Source: Spirochaetales bacterium (GTDB lineage: Bacteria > Spirochaetota > Spirochaetia > DAHUYW01). Taken from it: a DNA stretch of 37,249 bases. Positions 17,433 to 24,761 of this stretch are shown in pieces. The notes under the pieces are model-generated. The model made no database searches and was not told the origin of the DNA. It saw only the letters and a list, made by a program, of their open reading frames with translations. A program made the translations under genes and the position numbers. How positions within the stretch are numbered: the first letter of the stretch is position 1; the number at the start of each line of letters is the position of its first letter. The stretch is from positions 1-37,249 of the forward strand of contig DAHUYW010000042.1 in the NCBI GenBank assembly GCA_027306915.1. The letters run 5' to 3'.

Positions 17433-17924
17433 ATGATCTCGTTGATACAAACGGTCGTCCTGTGGATTCATCTCGTAACCGCGGCCTTCTTCGTGGGCGG
17501 CTCGCTTTTCGTCTGGCTCGTGCTCATTCCGGCCTCCCACAGGGTAGCCGCGGACGAGGCGGAGCGCACCAAGCTCGTCGGTGTCGTCGCCCGCCAGTTT
17601 GGCCGGATCGCCGCCTTCGACTTCCTTCTGCTCGTCGCCTCGGGAGTCTACAGCGCAACCTGGTACCTCGGGCGCTTTGCCGACCTCTTCACCTCGCAAA
17701 GGGGAATCCTCCTCCTCGTGAAGCTCATCCTCGTTGCGCTCCTCCTCGCCGCCACGCTCGTCCATGACCTCTACTTCAGCCGGCGGATCTCTCGCTTGGC
17801 GAGCGAAGGCAGGCACGAGGAGCTGCGCGACATACGGCGGAAGAGTCGGGTTATTTCCGCTCTGAGCGTCCTCTTCATGGTCGGAGTGTTGGTCATGGTG
17901 GTCCTCATGCAGGGAGCGGACTAA
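17433..17924 (+). CDS. CopD-like four-helix membrane protein
   Basis: The 163-residue protein starts at ATG 17433, 37 bp after wtpC. Four hydrophobic segments are visible. The first contains WIHLVTAAFFVGGSLF, with a His and a Gly-Gly as in CopD/DUF4149-type proteins. A KLILVALLLAA helix and a charged cytosolic stretch (RRISRLASEGRHEEL) follow. Members of this group are linked to copper import or haem-containing membrane complexes, but the family is loose and the function here is unknown. It may be the last gene of the wtp transcript. Confidence 0.65.
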   Translation: MISLIQTVVLWIHLVTAAFFVGGSLFVWLVLIPASHRVAADEAERTKLVGVVARQFGRIAAFDFLLLVASGVYSATWYLGRFADLFTSQRGILLLVKLILVALLLAATLVHDLYFSRRISRLASEGRHEELRDIRRKSRVISALSVLFMVGVLVMVVLMQGAD

Positions 17925-17946
17925 GCGCAGACAGGATGGCGCGCGG

Positions 17947-17982
17947 CCGGGGGTGAGTCTACGCTCCGGTCGACTCCCCCGG
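17947..17982. terminator. GC-rich hairpin between convergent units
   Basis: CCGGGGG (17947-17953) pairs with CCCCCGG (17976-17982), extended by AGTC/GACT past a 2-base bulge. It lies 23 bases after the CopD-like stop and faces the minus-strand operon end. No T-run follows on either strand, so intrinsic termination is uncertain. Confidence 0.35.
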
Positions 17983-18002
17983 ATAGCTGACGACCGTGCC
18001 GC

Positions 18003-18161
18003 CTACCCTGGCGAAGGGGTGAGGGTGTGCTCCCGGTTGTACTGCGGATTGTGGCGGGAGCGAGGCACCGTTCGGACGGCAAGGAGCAGGGTGACGGAGT
18101 TGGCGGTGAGGATCCCGATGAGCTGCGCAAGCTCGAGGGTCGAGTGGCCGATGGTCAGCAC
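18003..18161 (-). pseudogene. Truncated DUF488 family remnant
   Basis: Translation on the minus strand from GTG 18161 gives 52 residues before TAG. The first about 43 match the N-terminus of DUF488 proteins: LTIGHSTLELAQLIGIL, then LLLAVRTVPRSRHNPQYNRE. Intact members have about 150-190 residues, so more than two thirds is missing. The usual Asp of the DVRTVPRSR motif is Ala here. After the NRE, homology stops abruptly and no continuation is seen in other frames towards the hairpin, suggesting a deletion joint. It lies 30 bp behind the FAD-reductase stop and may once have been the last gene of that operon. Confidence 0.75.
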
Positions 18162-18191
18162 CGGCGGCGTCGGCCCGTTCGACTCATCCTC

Positions 18192-19391
18192 TCAGCGCAC
18201 CGGGATTCGCCCACTGAGCTCGCTCCCTTTGACGCTGTGGCCTTCGGCGATCACTGAGCGTGCGAAAGGGACTTGACCCCAGACGTTCCACAAGAGAACC
18301 CCAACCGGCTTGTCGTCTCGCAGATAGTACACGATCCCCTCCCGGAAGGGCTCCTTCCAGTCCGCTACTATTTCAAGGGACGAATCGAGATCGCCAACCG
18401 CCTCATATCCGAGGTCAAACAGGTCGGAATAGAAGGAGGGAAGATGGGTATAGGTTACCGGATAACCGGTCATCGCCTCCCCCGCCGCGGCCCCCATGGT
18501 ATTGGAGTTGTCCTCGTGCTCGACGCGGACACGCCTGCCGAGGGCCTCACTGGGGAAGCTTGCGACGTCTCCTGCAGCGAAGATGTGCGCATTCGAGGTG
18601 CGCAGCCCCTTGTCCACGACGATCCCGTCTGCGACCGCGAGTCCCGCCGCCACGGCCAACGCGATGTTCGGCTTCACTCCGGTGCCCGCCACCACGATGT
18701 CCGCGTCGAGGAGCTCCACGCTCGCGCTCGGGTCGTTCGTCGTTGCCACAAGGTGGTAGCTCGAGGCGCCCTTCTCGACGCTCTCGATCCTGCGTCCCGC
18801 TCGCACGTCGACCCCCTTCTCGAGGTAGTAGCGGTCCACGAACGCGCCGAGGTCGGGAGGAAAGATCCGTCCGCAGATGTGGCTGCCGGGAAAGAGCATG
18901 GTCACCGAGCAACCCGCCCCCGCCAGAGCCGCAGCCAGCTCCGAGCCGATGAACCCTCCGCCGATGATCGCTACCCGACGGCCGACTTCAGCGGCCGCTC
19001 GAAGGGCGCGGTAGTCTTCCAGTGTGCGGAAATAGATCATCCCTTCCGCGTCGGCCGAAAGGCGGCGGGGGCTCCCCCCGGTTGCGAGCAACAGCTTCTC
19101 GTACCGGTAGTCGTCCCCGCGGTCGTCCGTCACGCGCCTGTTCTCGGGATCGATCGAGCTCCCCCTCCGGCCGAGATGCATGTCCACGCCGAGCTCGCCG
19201 GTCTTTCGCCAGATCGAGTCGAGCGGCTTGCCGCTCCACAGCTTCTTCGAGAGCGGCGGGCGATCGTAGGGGGGATCAGCCTCCAGGCTGATGAGCCCGA
19301 TCGAGCCGGATCGGTCGTGCTTGCGAATGCCCTCCACCGCGGAGGCGGCGGTCATTCCTCCTCCGACTATGAGGTACTTGTAGCGGGTCAT
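18192..19391 (-). CDS. AIF-like FAD-dependent NAD(P)H oxidoreductase
   Basis: The 399-residue protein has the FAD-binding dinucleotide fold YLIVGGGMTAASA at the N-terminus, the PYDRPPLSK segment, an ATGGSPR motif, a second NAD(P)-binding fold VAIIGGGFIGSELA near residue 143 and the FAD-contacting IFAAGDVA near residue 268. The C-terminal part (PSFYSDLFDLGYEAVGDL) matches apoptosis-inducing-factor/rubredoxin-reductase-like enzymes. It probably transfers electrons from NAD(P)H to a ferredoxin, rubredoxin or disulfide partner. ATG 19391 overlaps the stop of the previous gene (ATGA). Confidence 0.88.
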   Translation of the reverse strand: MTRYKYLIVGGGMTAASAVEGIRKHDRSGSIGLISLEADPPYDRPPLSKKLWSGKPLDSIWRKTGELGVDMHLGRRGSSIDPENRRVTDDRGDDYRYEKLLLATGGSPRRLSADAEGMIYFRTLEDYRALRAAAEVGRRVAIIGGGFIGSELAAALAGAGCSVTMLFPGSHICGRIFPPDLGAFVDRYYLEKGVDVRAGRRIESVEKGASSYHLVATTNDPSASVELLDADIVVAGTGVKPNIALAVAAGLAVADGIVVDKGLRTSNAHIFAAGDVASFPSEALGRRVRVEHEDNSNTMGAAAGEAMTGYPVTYTHLPSFYSDLFDLGYEAVGDLDSSLEIVADWKEPFREGIVYYLRDDKPVGVLLWNVWGQVPFARSVIAEGHSVKGSELSGRIPVR

Positions 19392-19834
19392 GATGGGGCA
19401 CGGGCCGTGACTTCGGTGCGAAAGGCTACCGCCAATCGGTTCCAGCCGTTTATCGCGATAACCGCCATTGTTAGGTTCACGAGCTCCTCCGGCGAAAACT
19501 GCGCGCGAGCCGCCTCATATACCGCATCGGGAACGTGATCGATCGAGACCAGGGTGACGGCCTCGGTCCATGCGAGGGCCGCGCGCTCGCGGCCGCTGAA
19601 GAAGGGGGTCTCGCGCCAGGCGCTTAGGGTGTCGAGCCGATGCTGTTTCTCGCCGGCCTCGCGCGCCTCCCGGCCGTGCATCTCGAGGCAGAACGCGCAG
19701 CCGTTAAGCTGCGAGGCGCGAATCTTCACAAGCTCGAGGAGGGGGCGCTCGAGGCCGCTCTGCTTCGCATAGCGGTCGAGCTCCCGCATTGCGCCGAGCG
19801 CCGCGGGAACCGTCTTTGCATAATCGACGCGCAT
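19388..19834 (-). CDS. Carboxymuconolactone decarboxylase/AhpD-like protein
   Basis: The 148-residue helical protein carries the AhpD-type redox motif CAFCLEMHGREA near residues 47-58, where the CxxC and the following His act as a peroxidase-reductase centre. The start is ATG 19834, five bases after osmC. Homologues act in alkyl-hydroperoxide defence or as small thiol-disulfide enzymes. Its place between OsmC and the FAD reductase suggests a thiol-dependent peroxide-detoxifying set. True carboxymuconolactone decarboxylase activity is unlikely given the CxxC. Confidence 0.88.
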   Translation of the reverse strand: MRVDYAKTVPAALGAMRELDRYAKQSGLERPLLELVKIRASQLNGCAFCLEMHGREAREAGEKQHRLDTLSAWRETPFFSGRERAALAWTEAVTLVSIDHVPDAVYEAARAQFSPEELVNLTMAVIAINGWNRLAVAFRTEVTARAPS

Positions 19835-19838
19835 CTCT

Positions 19839-20348
19839 CTACCCTCTTCCTGCCCCGGCGCCGCGCCCGGACTTCGGGGCCGCCACGGCTTGGTCCGCGT
19901 CGGCGCCCGTCCGCACCGTCACGGTCCCGACCTCGTAGGTGAGCCCTCCGGCGGCGACGGTCTGTCCGATGAAGCAGTGGTCGCGCGCGAGGCGCGCCGC
20001 CTCGGTATAATCATCCTGCCTATCCGCCGCGCCGCCTACGATCGTCGGACTCACGACAATCCTGCTGTAGCGAGGCTTTTCCGGGTAGTCGGCGACGAAA
20101 CCCTCGGTCGCAACCTCGATCCAGGCAACCGGAAGGCGCCGCTTCTGGAGAAAGTGATAGAGGGTTCCGCTGTAGCAGGCGGTCACCGCTGAGATCAGGA
20201 GGGTCTCCGGGCTTGCGCCCTTGCCCTTGCCTCCCATGTTCGCGGGAACCGAGTAGGGGACGGTGTGATCGCCCACCACGAGCGTGCCTTCGCCGGCCTT
20301 GCCGGTCCCGCTCCAGGCGGCGCTCACCTTGTATGATAGCTCTGTCAT
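19839..20348 (-). CDS. OsmC family peroxidase-like protein
   Basis: The 169-residue protein shows the OsmC fold with two redox Cys: one in TACYSGTLYHFL and one in DHCFIGQTVA. These are the peroxidatic and resolving positions for organic hydroperoxide reduction. The N-terminus has WSGTGKAGEGTL and the start is ATG 20348 after AAGGAG. The last 20 or so residues are Ala/Gly/Arg-rich and probably disordered. It is the third gene of the TrmB-led operon. The stop is TAG. Confidence 0.88.
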   Translation of the reverse strand: MTELSYKVSAAWSGTGKAGEGTLVVGDHTVPYSVPANMGGKGKGASPETLLISAVTACYSGTLYHFLQKRRLPVAWIEVATEGFVADYPEKPRYSRIVVSPTIVGGAADRQDDYTEAARLARDHCFIGQTVAAGGLTYEVGTVTVRTGADADQAVAAPKSGRGAGAGRG

Positions 20349-20380
20349 GATAGTGCTCCTTACAATCGATAGTCCTATCG
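20348..20380. promoter_or_regulatory. GATAGT-type motifs in the osmC leader
   Basis: TGATAGTG (20348-20355) and a perfect palindrome, CGATAG-TC-CTATCG (20367-20380), lie in the 26-bp folE-osmC gap and overlap the folE stop. They resemble the half-site of the operator at 21908-21935. Regulator binding or an mRNA hairpin controlling osmC translation are both possible. Confidence 0.35.
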
Positions 20381-20995
20381 CTCCACGCGACCTCCTTTCA
20401 GCAGGTCGCCGAGCTCGGACCTAGCTTGAGCGTCGGCCTTGAAGGCCCCGCGCAGGCTCCGCGTCATCATACGCATCCCCGACTTCTTCACGCCGCGGAT
20501 CATTGCGCACATGTGGGTGCCCTCGACGATCACGGCGACCCCCTTTGGAGCAAGAACCTGCTCGATCGTCGCGGCAATCTCGCGAGTCATGCGCTCCTGT
20601 ATCTGCAGGCGGCGGGCGAACATCTCCACGATCCGAGGGATTTTCGAGAGCCCGATCACCTTCCCGTCGGGAAGATAGGCGACGTGTGCCCTGCCGTAAA
20701 ACGGCAGGAGATGGTGCTCGCAGAGGCTCGTAAACTCGATATCCTTGACCACGACGAGGTCGTCGTAATCTCCTTCAAAGATGGCTCCGTTCACGAGGGT
20801 GGTGAGATCGGTCCGATAGCCTGAGAGCAACTCTCCGTACATGCGGCTCACCCGCTCCGGAGTGTGGAGGAGGCCCTCCCGAGTCGGGTCCTCCCCAAGC
20901 GCTCCAAGCAGGTCCGTGACCAGGTGCGATACCGAACCGTTATAGCTGAAGCTCGACTGCTGAATTGGCTGACGTGACAAATCGGTGATTTTCAT
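20375..20995 (-). CDS. folE: GTP cyclohydrolase I
   Basis: The 206-residue protein has all core motifs. The zinc and active-site segment is [20 protein letters not shown], with Cys and two His. Further motifs are [23 protein letters not shown], and [15 protein letters not shown], whose Cys is the third zinc ligand; [10 protein letters not shown] follows. It converts GTP to dihydroneopterin triphosphate for folate or other pterins. ATG 20995 follows GGAAGGAAT. It is 55 bp behind the TrmB-type regulator and ahead of osmC, an unusual setting for a housekeeping pterin gene. The stop is TAG. Confidence 0.95.
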   Translation of the reverse strand: MKITDLSRQPIQQSSFSYNGSVSHLVTDLLGALGEDPTREGLLHTPERVSRMYGELLSGYRTDLTTLVNGAIFEGDYDDLVVVKDIEFTSLCEHHLLPFYGRAHVAYLPDGKVIGLSKIPRIVEMFARRLQIQERMTREIAATIEQVLAPKGVAVIVEGTHMCAMIRGVKKSGMRMMTRSLRGAFKADAQARSELGDLLKGGRVER

Positions 20996-21050
20996 GTGAT
21001 TCCTTCCAGATTGATAGTGCGGCGCACCCGACGGGCGCGCTAGGAAATCG

Positions 21051-21893
21051 CTACGCGTGAATCATCTCGCGCACTTCCGCGAGCCAGTCGTGGTCTCCCT
21101 CGGGCGACCCGATCGAGCCGAGGATAGCCAGCGTTTCGGGCGAAAGCACCGCTCGCTCGCGCCCGCGCAGGTCCTTCACGACCGCGGCTACGGCGATGGT
21201 GTGCCGGATGTACCACGAGGCAAGCGCCACGAGGAGCCGCTGCCGCGTCCGGACGGCTGCGGCGCCGTCGCCGTGGAGCTCGGCGCTGAGCATCTCCGAT
21301 CCGTCGGGTACCACCACGAGCCAGCGCGCCTCCCCCTTCGGGCGCACCTGATAGCGGTGAACCTCGCCGTGGCAGTGCCCGCAGCTTGTGCGGCATCCCG
21401 CGAGGCACAGGGTAGTGATCTTTACCCCCCGCGCCTCGGCCTCCCCCGCATCGGCGTCCAACCGGGCGGCCTCCTGCGGCCAAACCGCGAGAAGCAGCTC
21501 CCGCTCGGCGTTCCGCACGAGGTCCTTCGCCAGGGTGATCGCCGACTCGTAGCCTCGCACATTCATGACCGGCTCCGGCGGCGGACCCTCGCTCACCTCC
21601 GCAAGGGCGGCCTTGGCGTCGGACACGGTACGCTCAAACTCGCTGCGCAGGCGCCGCAGCAGCTCCTCGGATGCCACCGGAACGAACTGAGTCCCCCGCT
21701 CATCCTCCACGCGCATCACCGCGCCGCGCTCCTCAAGCCGATCCAGGATCCCGTAAATGTTCGGGCGCGGCACCCCGGATGCCTTTGCAAGCTCGTAGCC
21801 GTTCATCGGATTTCTGCGCAACAGCGCGAGGTAGGCCTGAGCCTCGTAGCGCGAGAACCCCAACAGAACAAGATGGTCAACGTCCTTCGCCAT
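21051..21893 (-). CDS. TrmB-type transcriptional regulator with Cys cluster
   Basis: The 280-residue protein has an N-terminal winged-helix TrmB domain ([16 protein letters not shown], then [26 protein letters not shown]) and a coiled linker. Its C-terminal effector part resembles a TrmB/PLD-like fold ([32 protein letters not shown]). Unusually, the effector part has four closely spaced Cys (163, 167, 171, 174) with His 173 and 175, a likely metal or Fe-S site. The sugar-binding role of classical TrmB need not apply. ATG 21893 follows AGGAGTG. A promoter with a perfect inverted repeat just downstream points to autoregulation, and the four stress genes behind it are probable targets. The stop is TAG. 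Confidence 0.85.
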   Translation of the reverse strand: MAKDVDHLVLLGFSRYEAQAYLALLRRNPMNGYELAKASGVPRPNIYGILDRLEERGAVMRVEDERGTQFVPVASEELLRRLRSEFERTVSDAKAALAEVSEGPPPEPVMNVRGYESAITLAKDLVRNAERELLLAVWPQEAARLDADAGEAEARGVKITTLCLAGCRTSCGHCHGEVHRYQVRPKGEARWLVVVPDGSEMLSAELHGDGAAAVRTRQRLLVALASWYIRHTIAVAAVVKDLRGRERAVLSPETLAILGSIGSPEGDHDWLAEVREMIHA

Positions 21894-21907
21894 GAATCAG
21901 CACTCCT

Positions 21908-21935
21908 GATAGTAGTCATTCCTACAACTACTATC
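21908..21935. promoter_or_regulatory. Operator-like perfect inverted repeat before the TrmB-type gene
   Basis: GATAGTAGT (21908-21916) and ACTACTATC (21927-21935) form a perfect 9-bp inverted repeat with a 10-bp spacer, so half-site centres lie 19 bp apart, near two helical turns. It directly follows the -10 box on the minus strand and precedes the ribosome site. This placement fits repression of its own operon. Confidence 0.7.
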
Positions 21936-21936
21936 C

Positions 21937-21965
21937 AAGATAGCCCCAATCCCCCCTCTCGTCAA
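21937..21965 (-). promoter_or_regulatory. Promoter of the TrmB-folE-osmC operon
   Basis: On the minus strand, TTGACG (21965-21960), a 17-bp spacer and TATCTT (21942-21937). The predicted start lies inside the inverted repeat at 21908-21935. Confidence 0.6.
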
Positions 21966-21999
21966 GTGCTCAGGACCTCTGTCCGTCGATCTCCCCGCG

Positions 22000-22833
22000 C
22001 TATCCCTTGTACGACAACACTCGACCCCACAGGCTCTTGGTTCCCCACAAGCCCGAGCGAAGGCACTCGAGCTGCACGATCTGGCTGTGGTCGACGAAGA
22101 GATTGACCTCCGGCCCATAGTTCTTGATGTACCAGGCGAAGACCTCCGGGTCGGCGGCTTCGAACATGATGTGGTCGAGCCCGAGGCTGTTGGCGATCTT
22201 CGCAGGCACATCGGTGCGCCAGGTGGAGACGTTTTCCGTGATGCCCTCGGACTCGATCATGATCATGTAGGCCCCCGCATCGAGAAACCGCTTGGCCTGC
22301 CGGATCACCATCTCGGGATCGCGGGTTCCTTCCGCCAAAAGCTCGGCCTCGGCCGTCGCGCCTCCCGCCCCGAACTGTATTCCCACCTCAGGCTTGGCCT
22401 TGAGCCCGGCCTTCTGGACCTTTTCCACCAGGCGGAGCCAGTCGTCGGTCGGGATGGTGATGAAGCCGGAGGAGATCTCGATGATGTCGAAGCCGAGCTC
22501 ACGGCACTCCGCCACATAGCGCTCGACGGCGTCCGCGCCGAAGCTTACAACACGCTCGATGAACCCGCCGGTTGAGACCAGCACCCCGTGCTCGTGACAG
22601 AGATCCAGGAGCTCCCTCACCGCAGGGCGCGGCATCAGAGCGAAGGAGCCGCCCGCAAACTTCAGGACGTCCACGTAGGCGCCGACGGTCTCCAGGATGT
22701 CCTCGAGCTGACGCTTTCCAAGCGGGGTGTAGTAGGGCCCCCTGATCTCGGTGACGCCCCGCGAGCGCGGCTTGCCGTCGCGCTCGTTAAGGGGTATGAA
22801 ATCGAAGGCACGATCGATCGAGCTGCCTTTCAT
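22000..22833 (-). CDS. Phosphosulfolactate synthase (ComA) homologue
   Basis: The 277-residue TIM-barrel protein starts at ATG 22833; GGAGGG lies about 10 bases upstream. Motifs are RGVTEIRGPYY near residue 23, VLKFAGGSFALM, ISSGFITIP, KPEVGIQFG, IMIESEGI and NLFVDHSQIVQLECLRSGLWG. The family includes archaeal ComA, which adds sulfite to phosphoenolpyruvate in coenzyme M synthesis, and HSA32-like proteins of unclear role. No ComB, ComC or other coenzyme M gene is in the window, so sulfolactate or another sulfonate product, or a different reaction, is possible. The gene is 20 bp behind the MmgE/PrpD gene and probably shares its transcript. The stop is TAG. Confidence 0.85.
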   Translation of the reverse strand: MKGSSIDRAFDFIPLNERDGKPRSRGVTEIRGPYYTPLGKRQLEDILETVGAYVDVLKFAGGSFALMPRPAVRELLDLCHEHGVLVSTGGFIERVVSFGADAVERYVAECRELGFDIIEISSGFITIPTDDWLRLVEKVQKAGLKAKPEVGIQFGAGGATAEAELLAEGTRDPEMVIRQAKRFLDAGAYMIMIESEGITENVSTWRTDVPAKIANSLGLDHIMFEAADPEVFAWYIKNYGPEVNLFVDHSQIVQLECLRSGLWGTKSLWGRVLSYKG

Positions 22834-22853
22834 CTTTTTCCGACCCTCCGTTG

Positions 22854-24242
22854 TCAATTTCGGTGCATCCGCCCTTCCGCCCTCCCCGCCCTCGCAAGGA
22901 GCGCGGTAAGCCTCGAGATCGGCAGCGAGTCCAGATGCGCGACCGCATCGACGATCTCTCCGCGCAGGGCTCTCGAGGCGGCGCCCTTGCTCAAGCGCTC
23001 GAACTTTCGGACCGCCATCTCCCAGCTCATGGGTCTCGTGTGGAAGCCCTCGTGGTCGCGCTTCTGCCTTTCGAGGAGCTCGCCTCCGCTGAGAGTCACG
23101 CGAAGGCGGCACGGCATCTCGTCGGGAAACCGATCGCTCAAGTCCGAAGCGGGACGGACATGAACCTTGCGCAGAAGCTCTTGCACGTCCCCGCGCCCGA
23201 TGCGCTCGGGACGGTACTGGCCGGGCATGACCTCGCCGTCAAGGAGCGCGACGGCGAGAAGGTAGGGAAGGCTGTGGTCGGCCTCCTCCTTGGTGCGCAC
23301 GGTCCATTTCTCCCCCTCGTCGCCTCCGCCGATGATGTTGTAGGCAACGTCGAAGGTCTCGAGATCGACCCTCTCGACCCGATCGGGCACAATCGCGTGT
23401 TCCGCGCGCAGCTCAAGGAGTCCCTCGATGGCCGACTGCGAGTGAATCTCCGCGTTGTAGCGCTTGAGAATGGTGCGGAGGACGATCTCCAGGTCCTCCC
23501 GGCCCCAGTCGATCGTAAAGCGCCCGGCGATGGCGTCCATGAATCCCTTGTTGCCCTCGAAGACCTCCGTCGGGCCGGTGATTCCGCGCATTGCAAGAAA
23601 GGCGGCGTGCGTCGCTCCGAAGGCCGTGTTCGGGTAGGCAAGCCCCTTCCAGTGCGAGAGCGCTCCGGTGCGCGTGACGCGAAGGGAGTTGAAGGCAGTG
23701 CCCGCGATCGCTATCGCATTGGCTGTCTGCAAGGCGCTCAGATGCAGGGCAGCTGAGACGCCTGCGGCCACCGCGTAGGAGCCTTGCGTCGTGTGGTCGA
23801 ACCCCTTCGCACGGACAGGGGCGACCTCGCTCAGGCGGCACTGGACCTGATAGGCGACCGCAAGGGCGGCGAGCAGATCGCTCCCGCTGCCTCCCGCGTA
23901 CTCGACGGCGGCCAGGACTGCGCCGAGATTGTCGCTCGGGTGACAGGTTTCGCCCTTTGCAAGAAAGCTGTCGTTGAAGTCCGGGTAGCGCACCAGCGCG
24001 CCATTGTAGAGCGCCGCGCGGTCGGGGGCGGCGCTGCCGCCTCCTACGAGCGTGCACCTCCCCCCGGTACCGAAATCTTCGACTTGTGATCGAACCATGC
24101 GAATCGGCTCGGCGTCCAGGGAGGCGAGCGCGCACCCCAGCGTGTCGAGCACGCGAACGCGCAGCTGCCTGCGCGCCCCTTCCGAGATCTCGTCGTACCG
24201 AGCCCGAGTCACAAAGCCAGCCAGTTGCTCGACGAGTGCCAC
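22854..24242 (-). CDS. MmgE/PrpD family protein
   Basis: The 462-residue protein reads from GTG 24242, preceded by GAGGGGAAG. The MmgE/PrpD N-terminal helical domain has VRVLDTLGCALAS and DFNDSFLAKGETCHPSDNLGAVLAA, the conserved substrate-site stretch. HWKGLAYPNTAFGATHAAFLA and the C-terminal SLPYLLAVALLDGEV follow. The family includes 2-methylcitrate dehydratase and cis-aconitate decarboxylase. No methylcitrate genes are near, so the substrate cannot be named. Its pairing with the ComA homologue suggests a joint pathway on a carboxylate or sulfonate substrate; this is inference. Confidence 0.85.
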   Translation of the reverse strand: MALVEQLAGFVTRARYDEISEGARRQLRVRVLDTLGCALASLDAEPIRMVRSQVEDFGTGGRCTLVGGGSAAPDRAALYNGALVRYPDFNDSFLAKGETCHPSDNLGAVLAAVEYAGGSGSDLLAALAVAYQVQCRLSEVAPVRAKGFDHTTQGSYAVAAGVSAALHLSALQTANAIAIAGTAFNSLRVTRTGALSHWKGLAYPNTAFGATHAAFLAMRGITGPTEVFEGNKGFMDAIAGRFTIDWGREDLEIVLRTILKRYNAEIHSQSAIEGLLELRAEHAIVPDRVERVDLETFDVAYNIIGGGDEGEKWTVRTKEEADHSLPYLLAVALLDGEVMPGQYRPERIGRGDVQELLRKVHVRPASDLSDRFPDEMPCRLRVTLSGGELLERQKRDHEGFHTRPMSWEMAVRKFERLSKGAASRALRGEIVDAVAHLDSLPISRLTALLARAGRAEGRMHRN

Positions 24243-24292
24243 TCAACTTCCCCTCGCCGCTTGCGCATTCGATGCGCCGGCGCGGCCGATGA

Positions 24293-24643
24293 TCATCCCC
24301 CGGCTATCGCAAAGATGAGGAGGAAGATGAAGCCTGCGACGGCAACCGCACCATGAACAAAGCCAAACCACTTTGGCGGCCTCTTCGTCGCGAGGTCGAT
24401 GCCGAAAAGGACAAAACCGCCCAGTGCTGCCACGATGAAAAGGATAAGCGCGACGAGCGGGGCGGCCGGCGGGTGAAGGAACGAGTATATGATGAGCAGC
24501 ACGAGCGCTAGCGCGGCGATCGCTCCGTGGGTGTACACGGTAGCCCGCGGCGCGCGGTCGGCGATCACGATCCTCGTCACGTTGATTGCGCCGAACACGG
24601 CGGCGATGGCAAACAGGACGATCGTTATGATGACCAGCGTCAT
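24293..24643 (-). CDS. Small four-helix membrane protein, unknown function
   Basis: The 116-residue protein consists almost wholly of four hydrophobic helices: residues about 2-24, 38-58, 63-84 and 93-113, joined by short polar loops (RAPRATVYTHG; ATKRPPKWFGFVHG). His residues near the second and fourth helices could be ligands. ATG 24643 follows an excellent AGGAGG. It is not assigned to a named family. It lies 50 bp before the MmgE/PrpD gene on the same strand and diverges from the sigma-factor gene. Confidence 0.6.
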   Translation of the reverse strand: MTLVIITIVLFAIAAVFGAINVTRIVIADRAPRATVYTHGAIAALALVLLIIYSFLHPPAAPLVALILFIVAALGGFVLFGIDLATKRPPKWFGFVHGAVAVAGFIFLLIFAIAGG

Positions 24644-24710
24644 AGGTTCTCACACCTCCTGGCTATTGGATGACGCGAAGGACTAAAGGTTACATTCTCA
24701 CTAAGGTATA

Positions 24711-24739
24711 TTGCCTTTGTTCGAAGCGCGCCTTACAAT
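24711..24739 (+). promoter_or_regulatory. Possible promoter of the sigma-factor gene
   Basis: TTGCCT (24711-24716), a 17-bp spacer and TACAAT (24734-24739). The predicted start near 24746 favours ATG 24762 over TTG 24711 as the translation start. Confidence 0.4.
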
Positions 24740-24761
24740 TAATGCGGGTACGGTCAGCGAG

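Noticed and set aside
21022..21040. Hairpin with an 8-bp stem between the TrmB-type gene and folE
   Set aside because: No T-run follows, it contains a G-T pair, and folE seems to be in the same operon, so I do not call it a terminator.
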